DNA of 64,000 nt from contig JBNKHG010000026.1 in the NCBI GenBank assembly GCA_050290225.1, positions 62,001 through 126,000 on the forward strand. The letters are read 5' to 3'. The notes under the pieces are model-generated. The model was not told the DNA's origin. It made no database searches and saw nothing but the letters and a program-made list of their open reading frames with translations. Positions 36,000 to 45,538 of the stretch are shown here, one piece after another. The position numbers and the translations under genes are program-made. Each line of letters begins with the position of its first letter. Within the stretch, counting starts at the first letter, position 1. Source of the DNA: JBNKHG01 sp050290225 (lineage in GTDB: Bacteria > Pseudomonadota > Gammaproteobacteria > Pseudomonadales > Cellvibrionaceae).

Positions 36000-36243
36000 T
36001 CTATTTTTTTTGCCGCATAGCGCGAATTGATAGAAGCGAAGGCTATTAAGGAGTGATCTGACTAAAACAGTATGGACAATCTATAGCCGCTGCCGACTAA
36101 ATCAGGGCTGAATTGCTGTACATCCACACAGGCATTTTGTACCAGATTGTCTGCCCTGGCAAGCATTGGTGCTTTCACTGGCGCTTTTGCGGCAGGACTT
36201 CATCCAAAAGCCTGAGCCGGTTTTTTTAGCAAATAACCCTTGA

Positions 36244-36341
36244 GGTGAAATCCGTCACCAGAAAACTTCCTTTAAATACAATGAGTTAGGAATATTGGCA
36301 CAGCCTGTGCCTGTTGCTTAAAGCCAGAAACGGATTTCACC
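36244..36341 (+). repeat. 12-bp inverted repeats flanking the leader of the PEP-CTERM gene
   Basis: GGTGAAATCCGT (36244-36255) and its exact complement ACGGATTTCACC (36330-36341) enclose 74 bp; inside lies a second palindrome GGCACAG-C-CTGTGCC (36297-36311). The right arm ends 23 nt before the start codon at 36365. In RNA this could fold into a long stem. It may be a leader structure or a degraded small mobile element; neither can be decided here. Confidence 0.7.
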
Positions 36342-36364
36342 CCCCATTAAAAGGACGTTAACTC

Positions 36365-37072
36365 ATGTCACATTTTACTTTTTTAGATTTTGTACGCCAC
36401 ACCACCCTTGCTCTTTGCTTCGCCCTGGGGACAACGACCCTATCTGCGGCCCCCATACTGATTCAGGAGGTTCTTTACGATGGCCTCGGTGGAGATGCCG
36501 ACGAGTCCTTTACCGAACTTTCCGGCACCCCCGGCAGCTCCCTGGATGGCTGGCGACTCGTTGGAATCAATGGTTACAACGGCAATATATACCGCTCAAT
36601 CGATCTGACCGGGAACCACATATCAGCCGACGGCACCTTTGTCATTTCCACAGCCTTTGCCTCCTCGTCGCTGGGGGCGGAAAGTGACTTTACAGCGAAT
36701 GTCGACTGGCAAAACGGCCCGGACGCCGTACAACTTTTTAACGGTTCCACACTGGTAGACGCCCTTCAATATGGTAACGCCGGTGCATTCAATTCAGGGG
36801 AGGGGCTGAACGCGGAAGACGTAACGGCAGGCTTTAGCCTTACCCGGGACATGCTTGGATCGGATACCGGCAACAATGCCACCGATTTCACCATGGCCCA
36901 ACCCTCGCCCGGAGTCGGCCCTTTCCTTGCCAATGTCCCTGTCAATAAGGTACCCGAGCCAAATATAATATCTCTACTGACCCTGGGGCTCGCAGGAATC
37001 TGTTTAGGGCTTCGAAATTCCCCACTACCCACCTGTTCAGAAAAAACAAAATCGCAGCCGGCACTCGCCTGA
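36365..37072 (+). CDS. Secreted lamin-tail-domain protein with PEP-CTERM sorting signal
   Basis: A 235-residue exported protein. A signal peptide covers residues 1-29 (LSAA cleavage region). Residues 30 to about 150 resemble a lamin-tail (LTD) beta-sandwich: ILIQEVLYDG, an FTELSGTPGSSLDGWRLVG segment and a DAVQLFNG strand. The C terminus has VPEP at 196-199 and a hydrophobic stretch to about 216 ending in Arg217, the PEP-CTERM signal recognised by exosortase. A further 18 residues follow the Arg, longer than usual. No exosortase is in this window. Start ATG has AAAGGACG upstream. The function is unknown; LTD domains often accompany secreted nucleases or adhesins. Confidence 0.75.
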   Translation: MSHFTFLDFVRHTTLALCFALGTTTLSAAPILIQEVLYDGLGGDADESFTELSGTPGSSLDGWRLVGINGYNGNIYRSIDLTGNHISADGTFVISTAFASSSLGAESDFTANVDWQNGPDAVQLFNGSTLVDALQYGNAGAFNSGEGLNAEDVTAGFSLTRDMLGSDTGNNATDFTMAQPSPGVGPFLANVPVNKVPEPNIISLLTLGLAGICLGLRNSPLPTCSEKTKSQPALA

Positions 37073-37409
37073 TCTGTCGCGGGCATCTCCAACAAGCTCA
37101 GGAATGCCCGTGAATTCATGCGCAGTGAATCAACTGGGTGCAAGCCAAGTTCCGCCGGACATCTTCAACCTTCCGCAGAGCGGGGATCTTCACACAAAAA
37201 GTAAATACACAATTCGTCAGCTAAAACGAAGCATTTATTGTCCTAAGAACAAGCTCAAATGCGATATGTCATGCTGCTCTTTATAGCCAGCTGAAAGATA
37301 AATCCGGAGGTGAAACCGCAATTCTGGCCTTTTCAATAGCCAAGCCTTATGCTTAATCTATTCCCATCCACAATGAGCTATGTATCTGATAACTAGAGGG
37401 AAAAGGATA

Positions 37410-38948
37410 ATGGGGCAACATCGCACCGGCAGGTTCGTCGCAGTAGCGCTCGTGACCGCCACACTACTGTTCAAAGCTTTTCCAACCTTCTCCCAAGAAC
37501 CCTCCGATTCAAAGCGTCATAACGCAAAGCGCGTCATCGAGTTCTGGACAAAGGATCGCAGGGCAAAAGCCATTCCCCGCGACCTGGTTATCGACAACCG
37601 CGGCCTGGGTTACCTTCGCAAGGCTGATGGATCATTACTTCCTTACGGGCACAGTGTCGCGGCAAACCAGCTGAAAGCCACCAATCCGACCCCGCAAGCC
37701 AAGCCTGGCGAAAGAGTCGGCGGCAACAATAGCGATACCACGCCGCCAGAAATCTCCGGCATGACGCCTGATGGCGTGACAATCGGCACCAGCCAGCTGT
37801 TTTCCGCGACCGTTACAGATAATCAGTCTGGGGACACAGGCGTAAAATCCGTATCCTTTGTCATTAGCTACCCCAATGGCACCACCACTCAATCCTTTCG
37901 GCCCAGTTATGTGGGCAATGATACGTGGGAAATTACCCTGAGCGGTTTCAGCGATGGCAATTGGTCCTGGGAGGTAGTCGCCAAGGACAGTGGAGACAAG
38001 GGCGGCAACACGGCCCGGGCCGGCGCCAGCTTTACCGTGGGAGGTAGCGCTGATGGAGGAGATTCAGGCGACCAAAGTTCCTATATCGTTACCAATGACC
38101 ACTGGAGTGCCGGCGGCACCGTGCAAACCGCAGCAGGCCGGCTATATTTCCAGATGCCAAACAATGCCAAGCGCCGACGCTGGGTGGGGTATGTCTGCTC
38201 GGGTACGGTTGCCACAGAAGCAGTCACTGGCCGCTCCATCATAATTACCGCCGCACACTGCGTTTACGATGATGCCAACAAGGCCTTTGCCCGAAATGTT
38301 CTCTTTATCCCGAATCAGGATAATACCAGCGGTTCCGGCACCGACACCGATTGCAGTAATGATCCTATAGGTTGCTGGGCCCCATCCTTCGGTGTTGTGG
38401 ACGAAAACTGGGCTACCCGCACTTTCCCGGCCAACATCCCGTGGGACTATGCCTACTATGTAGTGAGTGATACCGACGCACACATTTCGGGAGTTTCAAC
38501 GGCTTCAAATGCCCTGGATCAAGCAGCGGGATCTCTGCCGATCAGCTTTGTCGAACCGATGACGAACGATGGAGACCCCTCTGCCAGCAGTATCGATTTC
38601 ACCCATGCGCTGGGCTACTCCTACAGCGACGACCCCAATTTTATGTACTGCGCGGAAGATATGACAGTTGAGGGTGAATACAACGACTGGTGGCTGGCAA
38701 GCTGCGGGCTCTCAGGCGGTTCTTCGGGTGGCCCCTGGGTACAACCCCTGGATGAAACCACCGGCAGCGGTCCGCTGATCTCCGTCAATTCCTGGGGCTA
38801 TTCTGGCTCACTGGGCATGGCAGGACCGAGACTGGCGTTAACTTCCGCCGCCTGCCTGTTTAACGAAGCGAAGGGCATCAATTTTACTTCTGTGAATATT
38901 GAGAATGTCGACGGCGAAGGCGGCGTGGCCGTGAATTATTGCAACTGA
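37410..38948 (+). CDS. Secreted trypsin-like serine protease with Ig-like domain
   Basis: A 512-residue exported protein. A signal peptide (about 1-28, FSQE end) is followed by a basic propeptide-like segment, an Ig-like beta domain (about 110-212, starting TTPPEISG), a Gly/Ser/Asp linker, and an S1-type protease domain with His283 (TAAHC), Asp346 (PWDYAYY) and Ser439 (GGSSGGP). Several cysteines (263/284, 315/322, 414/432, 482, 511) could form disulfides, consistent with extracellular action. ATG at 37410 follows AAAAGGATA; an in-frame ATG at 37380 would add ten residues. The preceding 37073-37409 gap shows only a weak hairpin at 37080-37110 and no convincing gene. Confidence 0.88.
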   Translation: MGQHRTGRFVAVALVTATLLFKAFPTFSQEPSDSKRHNAKRVIEFWTKDRRAKAIPRDLVIDNRGLGYLRKADGSLLPYGHSVAANQLKATNPTPQAKPGERVGGNNSDTTPPEISGMTPDGVTIGTSQLFSATVTDNQSGDTGVKSVSFVISYPNGTTTQSFRPSYVGNDTWEITLSGFSDGNWSWEVVAKDSGDKGGNTARAGASFTVGGSADGGDSGDQSSYIVTNDHWSAGGTVQTAAGRLYFQMPNNAKRRRWVGYVCSGTVATEAVTGRSIIITAAHCVYDDANKAFARNVLFIPNQDNTSGSGTDTDCSNDPIGCWAPSFGVVDENWATRTFPANIPWDYAYYVVSDTDAHISGVSTASNALDQAAGSLPISFVEPMTNDGDPSASSIDFTHALGYSYSDDPNFMYCAEDMTVEGEYNDWWLASCGLSGGSSGGPWVQPLDETTGSGPLISVNSWGYSGSLGMAGPRLALTSAACLFNEAKGINFTSVNIENVDGEGGVAVNYCN

Positions 38949-38979
38949 TCAGCAAAGTTCTAATAACTTCTAATAGCAA

Positions 38980-39019
38980 GGGAGGGAGGGAAAGATCATT
39001 TAGCCCTCCCCCTTTTTTA
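38980..39019 (+). terminator. Rho-independent terminator after the protease gene
   Basis: GGGAGGG and CCCTCCC form a stem (with an extra AGGG offering slippage) followed by CCTTTTTTA on the plus strand, about 35 nt after the stop codon at 38948. Confidence 0.85.
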
Positions 39020-39106
39020 TCCTATTTTTCCCATAAAGATAAAGGCTGAAGCCGATCTGTCGGCCAATCTCTGCAGCGAAGAGGCATCGAGCACAATTAT
39101 CCTCAA

Positions 39107-39281
39107 AACTCAGGTGTAAATGGGTCAAACCCGGCTTGTAAGCCAAGCTCTATAGGGGAGAGAGGCCGTGGACAGTCATCTCCATATTTTGAGTAAAGTT
39201 GTCAAAGCCGGCCTGTAAGCCAAGCTCTGCAGGGGAGAGACGTCGTGGACAGTCATCTCCGATATTTTGAGTAAAGTTGTC

Positions 39282-39300
<19 letters not shown>
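39107..39300 (-). repeat. Tandem partial copies of the rnpB 3' end (77-78 bp period)
   Basis: Immediately downstream of rnpB (minus strand) the last ~50 bases of the RNA gene plus flank are repeated. The tract 39262-39299, spanning the rnpB 3' end, recurs exactly at 39184-39221, and a more diverged copy lies about 77 bp further on (from ~39107). Each extra copy also carries the GACTGTCCACG stretch of RNase P RNA near its 3' end, but has a different 20-base insert (CTCTCCCC... on the minus strand) in place of the AGAACCCGG segment. E. coli rnpB is likewise followed by tandem repeats that include its 3' end. Confidence 0.88.
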
Positions 39301-39663
<363 letters not shown>

Positions 39664-39671
39664 ACGGCGCC

Positions 39672-39700
39672 ACCTTACTCCGCGGCGCCCCAAACATCAA
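39672..39700 (-). promoter_or_regulatory. Sigma-70 promoter of rnpB
   Basis: Minus strand TTGATG (39695-39700), 17 bp, TAAGGT (39672-39677). The start would fall some seven bases later at about 39664, matching the 5' end derived independently from RNase P helix P1. Confidence 0.78.
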
Positions 39701-39894
39701 GCGGGGAGATTAACCAATACTTCTGCCAATTTGTGACTATCAACAGAGCGCAGTCACTGGAATTGATCAAAAATTGATCTATTACTTTTAATAGGGTTTT
39801 AAATTTTTAACGATCGCCAGTTATAGGTCGACAGTGGGGAGGAGCGAAACTGGCCGAAAGGAGGATCCCAAGATCCTTCACGAAGGAGCGAACA

Positions 39895-42204
39895 ATGACT
39901 ATCACCTCTCAAATATCCAGGAAAGCCATTCCCCTGGCGATAGCCGCACTGACGCTGCCAGTTCAAGCCCAGGACAATGCTCCCCCACGCAAAGGAACCG
40001 CGGCTTTGATTATGGAGGAGATCCAGGTCACGGCTCGTAAGCGCAACGCCGCTGAATCCGTGCAAGACGTGCCCCTGGCCATTACCGCCTATGGTGCCGA
40101 ACAGCTCGACGCCCTCTACCTCAAAGACCTGAAAGACCTCAGTTTCAGCATGCCGAGTGTCCAGACAGATGAGGTGGGCACCTTCCCCGGTGTGCAAAAT
40201 TTTACTATCCGCGGCCAGGGCATTAATTCTTCGATTCCCTCCGTGGACCCCACAGTGGGGGTATTCATCGACGGCATGTTTCTCGGGGTCTCGTATGGCG
40301 TAGTGATGGATATGTTTGATCTCGAGAGCCTTGAGGTACTGCGTGGCCCCCAGGGCCTGCTGTTTGGTCGTAACGTTACGGGTGGTGCCCTGGTATTGCG
40401 GACCGCCCGTCCCGACGGCCAGTTCGGATTTAAAGCCCGTGCGCGAATCAGCTCCGGTTTAGAAAAAAATGTGGCGATGTCCGTCAAGGGGGGATTGACT
40501 GAGAGTTTAGCCGGCAAGTTGGTGCTCTATTACAGCGACGATGATGGCTATTGGGAAAATACCACCGATGTAGCAGTCACAGATCCGTTCTGGGCCACTC
40601 TGGGGATTAACTCTGTCCCACCAGGCGCCCGCTCGGATCCAGCCACGGGCGGGGATGCCGGTGAACGGACCAACAAGTTTGCTCGTGGTACATTCGTCTG
40701 GGACGCCACAGACAATCTGGAATTGACCTTTATCGGCGAATCAGGAAAGCACGACGGCGACGGTGCGGTCTGGACCACCCGAGAGGGCTTTAATGAGGGC
40801 CGACTGGACTCCGACGAGACCGCCCAAGACGAGAATGGCTTTACAGAAATAGAATGGAATCAAGCGATTGTGGAAGCCAACTGGCACTTGGGAAACGGCA
40901 CTGTAACCAATATCCTGGGCTATCGCGATCTGGACAGTGTCTCGCGCGCCGATATCGACGGACTCTCCGCCCCGTTCTTCAATGTGCCCGGCGCTACCGA
41001 CCAGGACCAAATCAGCAATGAATTGCGCTACGCATTTACCACCGAAGACGGCAGGTGGGATGTTACGACCGGCCTTTACTATTTCCAGCAGGATATCCAA
41101 TACCGCGAAAACCGCTGGGCGGGATTGGGCCTGTTATTGGGAGCATCTCTGCCAGTGCTCAATACCATCAACCTGGGTGGCGATATGGACCACGAAATCT
41201 GGGGCCTGTTTGCCAGCGGCGACTACCTGATAAACGAGGATGTCACTCTGACTCTCGGATTGCGTTACACCCGTGAAGAAAAAGATGCCGATATCGTCAA
41301 CGCTGACCCCAATGCCGGCGGCACCCCCTGTGTTGACCCGACTTATGTCTCATGTACCTTCGATGCCCTGAGTGATGAATGGGAAAACCTGACCCCCAAA
41401 CTGGGCATCAGCTGGCAGGCAACACCCGACACCAAACTCTACGCTCTCTACACCAAGGGTTTCCGTTCGGGTGGAGTGAACTTCCGCAACGCCCTGCCCA
41501 GCATTATCGACCCTGGACCTACCGACGAGGAAGAGCAGGATGCATTTGAGCTCGGCTTTAAATCGACATTGGCGGACAGTCGGGTGCGATTGAACGGCGC
41601 GCTCTACTATGTGCAGATTTCCGACATGCAACGGGAATTGAATGTCGGCGCTTCGGAGCTTCCTCTGGTGGGCAGTTCCGGGGTACTGGTTTGGCAGGCC
41701 ACCGTCAACGCCGGCGATGTGGATATTACCGGTGCGGAACTGGAGCTGGTCGCCCTGTTGCGGGACAACTTTTCCATCAACGCAGGCGTGGGTTACGTGG
41801 ACAGCGAATACCAGGATCGCTCTGATGACATCATCGCCGCCGAAGCGCTAACAGGAACATTGTTGCTGGGCGACAGCCTGCCCCGTCTGGCGCCCTGGAC
41901 TGCGAGTCTGGGGCTTGCCTACGATATCGATTTGGGCGACAGTGGCCTGCTCACCTTGCGTGGCGGTTACAGTTTCCGCGACAGCGCCGCCTATAACGAT
42001 TCCAATACCCAGGTGTTTGACAGCAAACGCATGTCCAACGCCAGCATCCAGTGGACTTCCGCCGACGCCCACTGGAACGCTTCGGTATTTGGCAAGAACC
42101 TGAACGACGAAGTGCAGTGGGGCAGCCTGAATGCCCTGATAGAAACCAGCGGCGCAGCGACCAAGGGGCGCGTCTATGGTGCAGAGATTACCTATACCTA
42201 CTAA
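39895..42204 (+). CDS. TonB-dependent outer-membrane receptor
   Basis: A 769-residue outer-membrane transporter. Signal peptide about 1-25 (PVQAQ), TonB-box-like EEIQVTARKR at 41-50, plug domain (DVPLAITAYGAEQL... to the GPQGLLFGRNVTGGAL motif near residue 150), then a 22-strand-type barrel ending in the terminal aromatic pattern GAEITYTY. AGGAG precedes the ATG. The plug style is that of the large catabolic TonB receptors of sphingomonads and marine gammaproteobacteria; the substrate cannot be predicted. It sits between rnpB and rsmI, where Pseudomonas has no such gene. The gap 39701-39894 carries the short direct repeat AATTGATC (39761 and 39772) but no gene. Confidence 0.93.
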   Translation: MTITSQISRKAIPLAIAALTLPVQAQDNAPPRKGTAALIMEEIQVTARKRNAAESVQDVPLAITAYGAEQLDALYLKDLKDLSFSMPSVQTDEVGTFPGVQNFTIRGQGINSSIPSVDPTVGVFIDGMFLGVSYGVVMDMFDLESLEVLRGPQGLLFGRNVTGGALVLRTARPDGQFGFKARARISSGLEKNVAMSVKGGLTESLAGKLVLYYSDDDGYWENTTDVAVTDPFWATLGINSVPPGARSDPATGGDAGERTNKFARGTFVWDATDNLELTFIGESGKHDGDGAVWTTREGFNEGRLDSDETAQDENGFTEIEWNQAIVEANWHLGNGTVTNILGYRDLDSVSRADIDGLSAPFFNVPGATDQDQISNELRYAFTTEDGRWDVTTGLYYFQQDIQYRENRWAGLGLLLGASLPVLNTINLGGDMDHEIWGLFASGDYLINEDVTLTLGLRYTREEKDADIVNADPNAGGTPCVDPTYVSCTFDALSDEWENLTPKLGISWQATPDTKLYALYTKGFRSGGVNFRNALPSIIDPGPTDEEEQDAFELGFKSTLADSRVRLNGALYYVQISDMQRELNVGASELPLVGSSGVLVWQATVNAGDVDITGAELELVALLRDNFSINAGVGYVDSEYQDRSDDIIAAEALTGTLLLGDSLPRLAPWTASLGLAYDIDLGDSGLLTLRGGYSFRDSAAYNDSNTQVFDSKRMSNASIQWTSADAHWNASVFGKNLNDEVQWGSLNALIETSGAATKGRVYGAEITYTY

Positions 42205-42231
42205 CCCACTCCCAATCAGCCGGCAAGATCA

Positions 42232-43089
42232 CTAGCCGGCTGATTCTGATGTACCCTTGCGCTCCAGTGCCCATTGATAAAGCTTTTTCTTTTTCACCCC
42301 CGTTAACCGGGTCCCCAGGGCGGCCGCCTGCTTGACCGACAGTTCATCCAGCAATACCGACATCACCCGCTCCGTTTCTGCATCCATTTCGGCCTCGGTC
42401 CGCCGCTCTGCACCGCGGACCAGCAATACGATTTCACCACGTTGCTGATTGCTGTCGGCAGCCACCCAATCGGCCAGTTCCCGCGCACTCCCGCTGTGAA
42501 TAGTCTCAAAGGTTTTGGTCAGCTCCCGGGCGAGGACCACCTCCCGCTCAGTCCCAAACGCTTCTGCCATATCCACCAAGGTGTCTTGAACCCTGTGCGG
42601 TGCCTCATAGAAAATCAACGTGCGCGATTCCCGCGACAATGCCGCCAAGGCATTTTGCCGTGCCCCATGCTTGGGCGGTAAAAAACCCTCGAAGGCGAAA
42701 CGGTCCGACGGCAAACCCGCCGCACTAAGGGCGGCCACCATGGCACAGGCACCGGGAACAGGCACCACCCGCACCCCGGCCTGCCGCGCTGCACGAACCA
42801 GCTTGTAACCCGGGTCCGAGACCAGTGGCGTACCGGCATCAGAGATCAGCGCCACATTCTCGCCACGGCACACACGATCCACTAACTGCCGGGTGCGCGC
42901 CTCGTCGGAGTGATCGTGGTAGGCCACCATAGGCGTGGATATGTGAAAATGTTCCAGCAGGCGCGCGCTATGACGGGTATCCTCGGCAGCGATAAGGTCG
43001 ACTGTTTGAAGAGTCTCTACCGCTCGCGGTACCATATCGGCCAGATTGCCTATGGGCGTTGCAACTACGTATAGTGCACTCTCTTTCAT
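42232..43089 (-). CDS. rsmI: 16S rRNA 2'-O-ribose C1402 methyltransferase RsmI
   Basis: A 285-residue tetrapyrrole-methylase-fold enzyme that 2'-O-methylates C1402 of 16S rRNA, the base also modified by RsmH. YVVATPIGNLADM opens the protein, LIAAEDTRHSARLLEHF and VALISDAGTPLVSDPG follow, and GFLPPKHGARQNAL and IFYEAPHRV are family signatures. ATG at 43089 is preferred; an in-frame TTG at 43110 is possible. The gene is divergent from lpoA, whose start is 40 nt away, the common RsmI/LpoA arrangement. Confidence 0.97.
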   Translation of the reverse strand: MKESALYVVATPIGNLADMVPRAVETLQTVDLIAAEDTRHSARLLEHFHISTPMVAYHDHSDEARTRQLVDRVCRGENVALISDAGTPLVSDPGYKLVRAARQAGVRVVPVPGACAMVAALSAAGLPSDRFAFEGFLPPKHGARQNALAALSRESRTLIFYEAPHRVQDTLVDMAEAFGTEREVVLARELTKTFETIHSGSARELADWVAADSNQQRGEIVLLVRGAERRTEAEMDAETERVMSVLLDELSVKQAAALGTRLTGVKKKKLYQWALERKGTSESAG

Positions 43090-43128
43090 CAATAAATTCT
43101 CATCGACCAATACTTAGGGGTTTGGATT

Positions 43129-45084
43129 GTGCAGAACAAATCCAACTGGAACTCAGTAGTCACTCAGGGTGTGGCTGCCACGGTTATTTGCTTGACACTT
43201 GGCACTCTCGGTGGTTGCGGAAGCAATCAATCCCTCCCCCAAGGGGAAACACCCGCGGCGGTCACTGCCAGCATCGAAGAAATTCGCGCAATGCTTGCCC
43301 AGGCACAGACCAGTACCTCGCCGCAAAAAGAACGCCTCCTTTTGCAGGCTGCCGGGTTGCTAAACCAACGGGGGGAGAACGACTGGGCGCGCAACCTGCT
43401 GTCCTCACTCAACCTCAGCCTGTTGGATGAAGACGACTACGTACAGTATACGCTCCTGTTCAGTGCCATCGCCATGGAGGATGACGCCTACTTTCTCGCC
43501 CAGCGCATTCTAACCAACCGCCGCCTGGAGCAACAGTGGCAGCTGTTGCCCGACGATATAGCCAGAACACTGGGGATGCGCCGCGCCGCGCTGTTTTCCC
43601 TGTTGGGAGAATCCACCGCCAGTGTCAAAGAGCGTATTCGCCTGAGTAGCCTGTTGTCGCAACCTGAAGACGAAGAAAGCAACCAGGATGCCATCTGGCA
43701 GACGCTGATGAGCATGCCCGAGTACGAGTTGCAGCAGTTGAGTCGCACCGAAGAGGATGCCCTGTTGCGCGGATGGTACAGCCTGGCAGCACTCAGCAAA
43801 AACAACCAGACAGACCTGGAGCGCCAGCAGGCACAAGTGGACCGCTGGATCGCGAGCTGGCCCGAACACCCGGCCAGCCTTCGCCTGCCCCATGACCTGC
43901 AGTTGCTGCGCCAGTTGATCGATGAAAAACCACAACAGCTTGCCCTGCTGCTGCCGCAAAAGGGTAAGCTCGCCAAAGCCGGAAAATCCATTCGCGACGG
44001 TTTCTTCGCGGCCTATTATCAGGCCATGGAACAGCAGAGTCGCATTCCTGATATCCGCCTTTACGATAGCAGTCAGGGCAACATCGAGTCGCTTTACCAA
44101 CAAGCCGTCAATGAAGGGGCCCAACTGGTTATCGGCCCACTGGACAAAGACAAGGTAGCCGAACTTAATCTCAGCTTGGAGCTGCCGGTGCCCGTTCTGG
44201 CCATGAACTATATCGAGCCGTTAAAACAGGAAGTCGCTATCCCTGACTCGAATAACGGCGCCGATGCTGTTTTGGCTGAACCCGGAAGCGAGCTGCCCGG
44301 CGAATATGTCGAGGGTCTTTATCAGTTTGGCCTGGCAGTAGAGGACGAAGCGCGCCAGGCCGCCCGCCGCGCCTGGCTGGAGGGCCATCGCCACGCGATG
44401 ATATTGGCACCGGCAACAGACTGGGGCCAACGCAGCGCACGTGCCTTTATTACCGAGTGGCAAGCCCTGGGTGGCGACCTTGCCGGCAACCATTCCTTTA
44501 GCGGTAGTGGCGACTTTTCCAAAGTGATAAAAAACGCCTTGCTGGTGCAGCAGAGCCAGGACCGCGCGCGCCAGCTTAGGCGCCTGTTTGGTCACAACCT
44601 GGAGTTTGAACCACGCCGCCGCCAGGATCTGGACATGATTTTTCTGGTCGCCAGCCCAACCCAGGCACGCCAGATCAAACCAACCCTGGCGTTCCACTAC
44701 GCTGGCAAATTGCCAGTCTACGCCACCAGCCATATCTACACCGGCCAAAAAGACAGCAAAAGCAATCGTGACTTGAACGGTATCAAGTTCAGCTCGCTAC
44801 CTTGGGTATTCGATCAATCCAGCGCTGAAAAGCAGACTATTAACCGCTTTGCGCAGGTCGAACCCGCCTACAGCCGACTCTACGCCCTGGGCGTTGACGC
44901 CTACCGCCTGCACCCGCGGCTTAAACAGCTGCACCAAGTGCCTGGCGCCCGCCTCTACGGAGCCACCGGCGCCTTGCGATTGACGCCGGATAGGCGTGTT
45001 GAGCGCGAGCAAATGTGGGCCCAGATCCGTGGCGGTATTGCCCATGCGCTGCCACTGGTGGTATCTGGAGAGCCACTGAGATAG
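43129..45084 (+). CDS. lpoA: Penicillin-binding protein activator LpoA
   Basis: A 651-residue outer-membrane lipoprotein that reaches through the periplasm to activate the synthase PBP1A. The lipobox LGGC places the acylated cysteine at residue 30. A TPR-like N-terminal half (about 45-275) is followed by a periplasmic-binding-protein-like domain beginning near LALLLPQKGKLAKAGKSIRDG, as in E. coli LpoA/YraM. Starts with GTG at 43129. It heads the lpoA-yraN-diaA-dolP run, conserved in gammaproteobacteria. Confidence 0.95.
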   Translation: MQNKSNWNSVVTQGVAATVICLTLGTLGGCGSNQSLPQGETPAAVTASIEEIRAMLAQAQTSTSPQKERLLLQAAGLLNQRGENDWARNLLSSLNLSLLDEDDYVQYTLLFSAIAMEDDAYFLAQRILTNRRLEQQWQLLPDDIARTLGMRRAALFSLLGESTASVKERIRLSSLLSQPEDEESNQDAIWQTLMSMPEYELQQLSRTEEDALLRGWYSLAALSKNNQTDLERQQAQVDRWIASWPEHPASLRLPHDLQLLRQLIDEKPQQLALLLPQKGKLAKAGKSIRDGFFAAYYQAMEQQSRIPDIRLYDSSQGNIESLYQQAVNEGAQLVIGPLDKDKVAELNLSLELPVPVLAMNYIEPLKQEVAIPDSNNGADAVLAEPGSELPGEYVEGLYQFGLAVEDEARQAARRAWLEGHRHAMILAPATDWGQRSARAFITEWQALGGDLAGNHSFSGSGDFSKVIKNALLVQQSQDRARQLRRLFGHNLEFEPRRRQDLDMIFLVASPTQARQIKPTLAFHYAGKLPVYATSHIYTGQKDSKSNRDLNGIKFSSLPWVFDQSSAEKQTINRFAQVEPAYSRLYALGVDAYRLHPRLKQLHQVPGARLYGATGALRLTPDRRVEREQMWAQIRGGIAHALPLVVSGEPLR

Positions 45085-45127
45085 TACTGGATTACAATCA
45101 CCAAAGACCACGCAAGGAAGCGACACC

Positions 45128-45508
45128 ATGACACCATCAAAAGTAATACCCAATCAGAAACGCGGCACACAGGCAGAGCTGGCGGCGGAACAATATTTGC
45201 GGCAGCGGGGTCTCACCCTCAAGACCCGCAACTACCGCTGCAAGGCGGGTGAAATAGATTTGATTATGGAAGACGGAAACACCCTGGTGTTTGTCGAAGT
45301 GCGCTTGCGCGCCAACCGACACTATGGGCATGCTGCGGAAACCGTGAGCTGGAGAAAACAACAGAAAGTGATCAAGGCTTCTCAACATTATCTGGCACGA
45401 TACCGACTGGGTGACCAAAAGTGTTGTCGTTTTGATATAGTCGCGTTGTCATCCCTTCATCACCCGGATGACATACAATGGCTGCAAAATGCCTTTGCTG
45501 CTTTCTAG
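45128..45508 (+). CDS. yraN: UPF0102 (YraN) nuclease-fold protein
   Basis: A 126-residue protein of the UPF0102/YraN family, which has a restriction-endonuclease-like core. The pattern E-x-x-A-x-x-x-L (AELAAEQYLRQRG), RNYRCKAGEIDLIMEDG and FVEVRLRAN matches the E...D...E-x-K-type active site of the fold. Its cellular role is not established. Position between lpoA and diaA is the usual one. Confidence 0.93.
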   Translation: MTPSKVIPNQKRGTQAELAAEQYLRQRGLTLKTRNYRCKAGEIDLIMEDGNTLVFVEVRLRANRHYGHAAETVSWRKQQKVIKASQHYLARYRLGDQKCCRFDIVALSSLHHPDDIQWLQNAFAAF

Positions 45509-45538
45509 AGCGAACCGAACTGAAGACGAACGCTGCAC

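Noticed and set aside
37104..37286. 60-residue frame between the PEP-CTERM and protease genes
   Set aside because: No ribosome site, no recognisable features and overlaps a weak hairpin.
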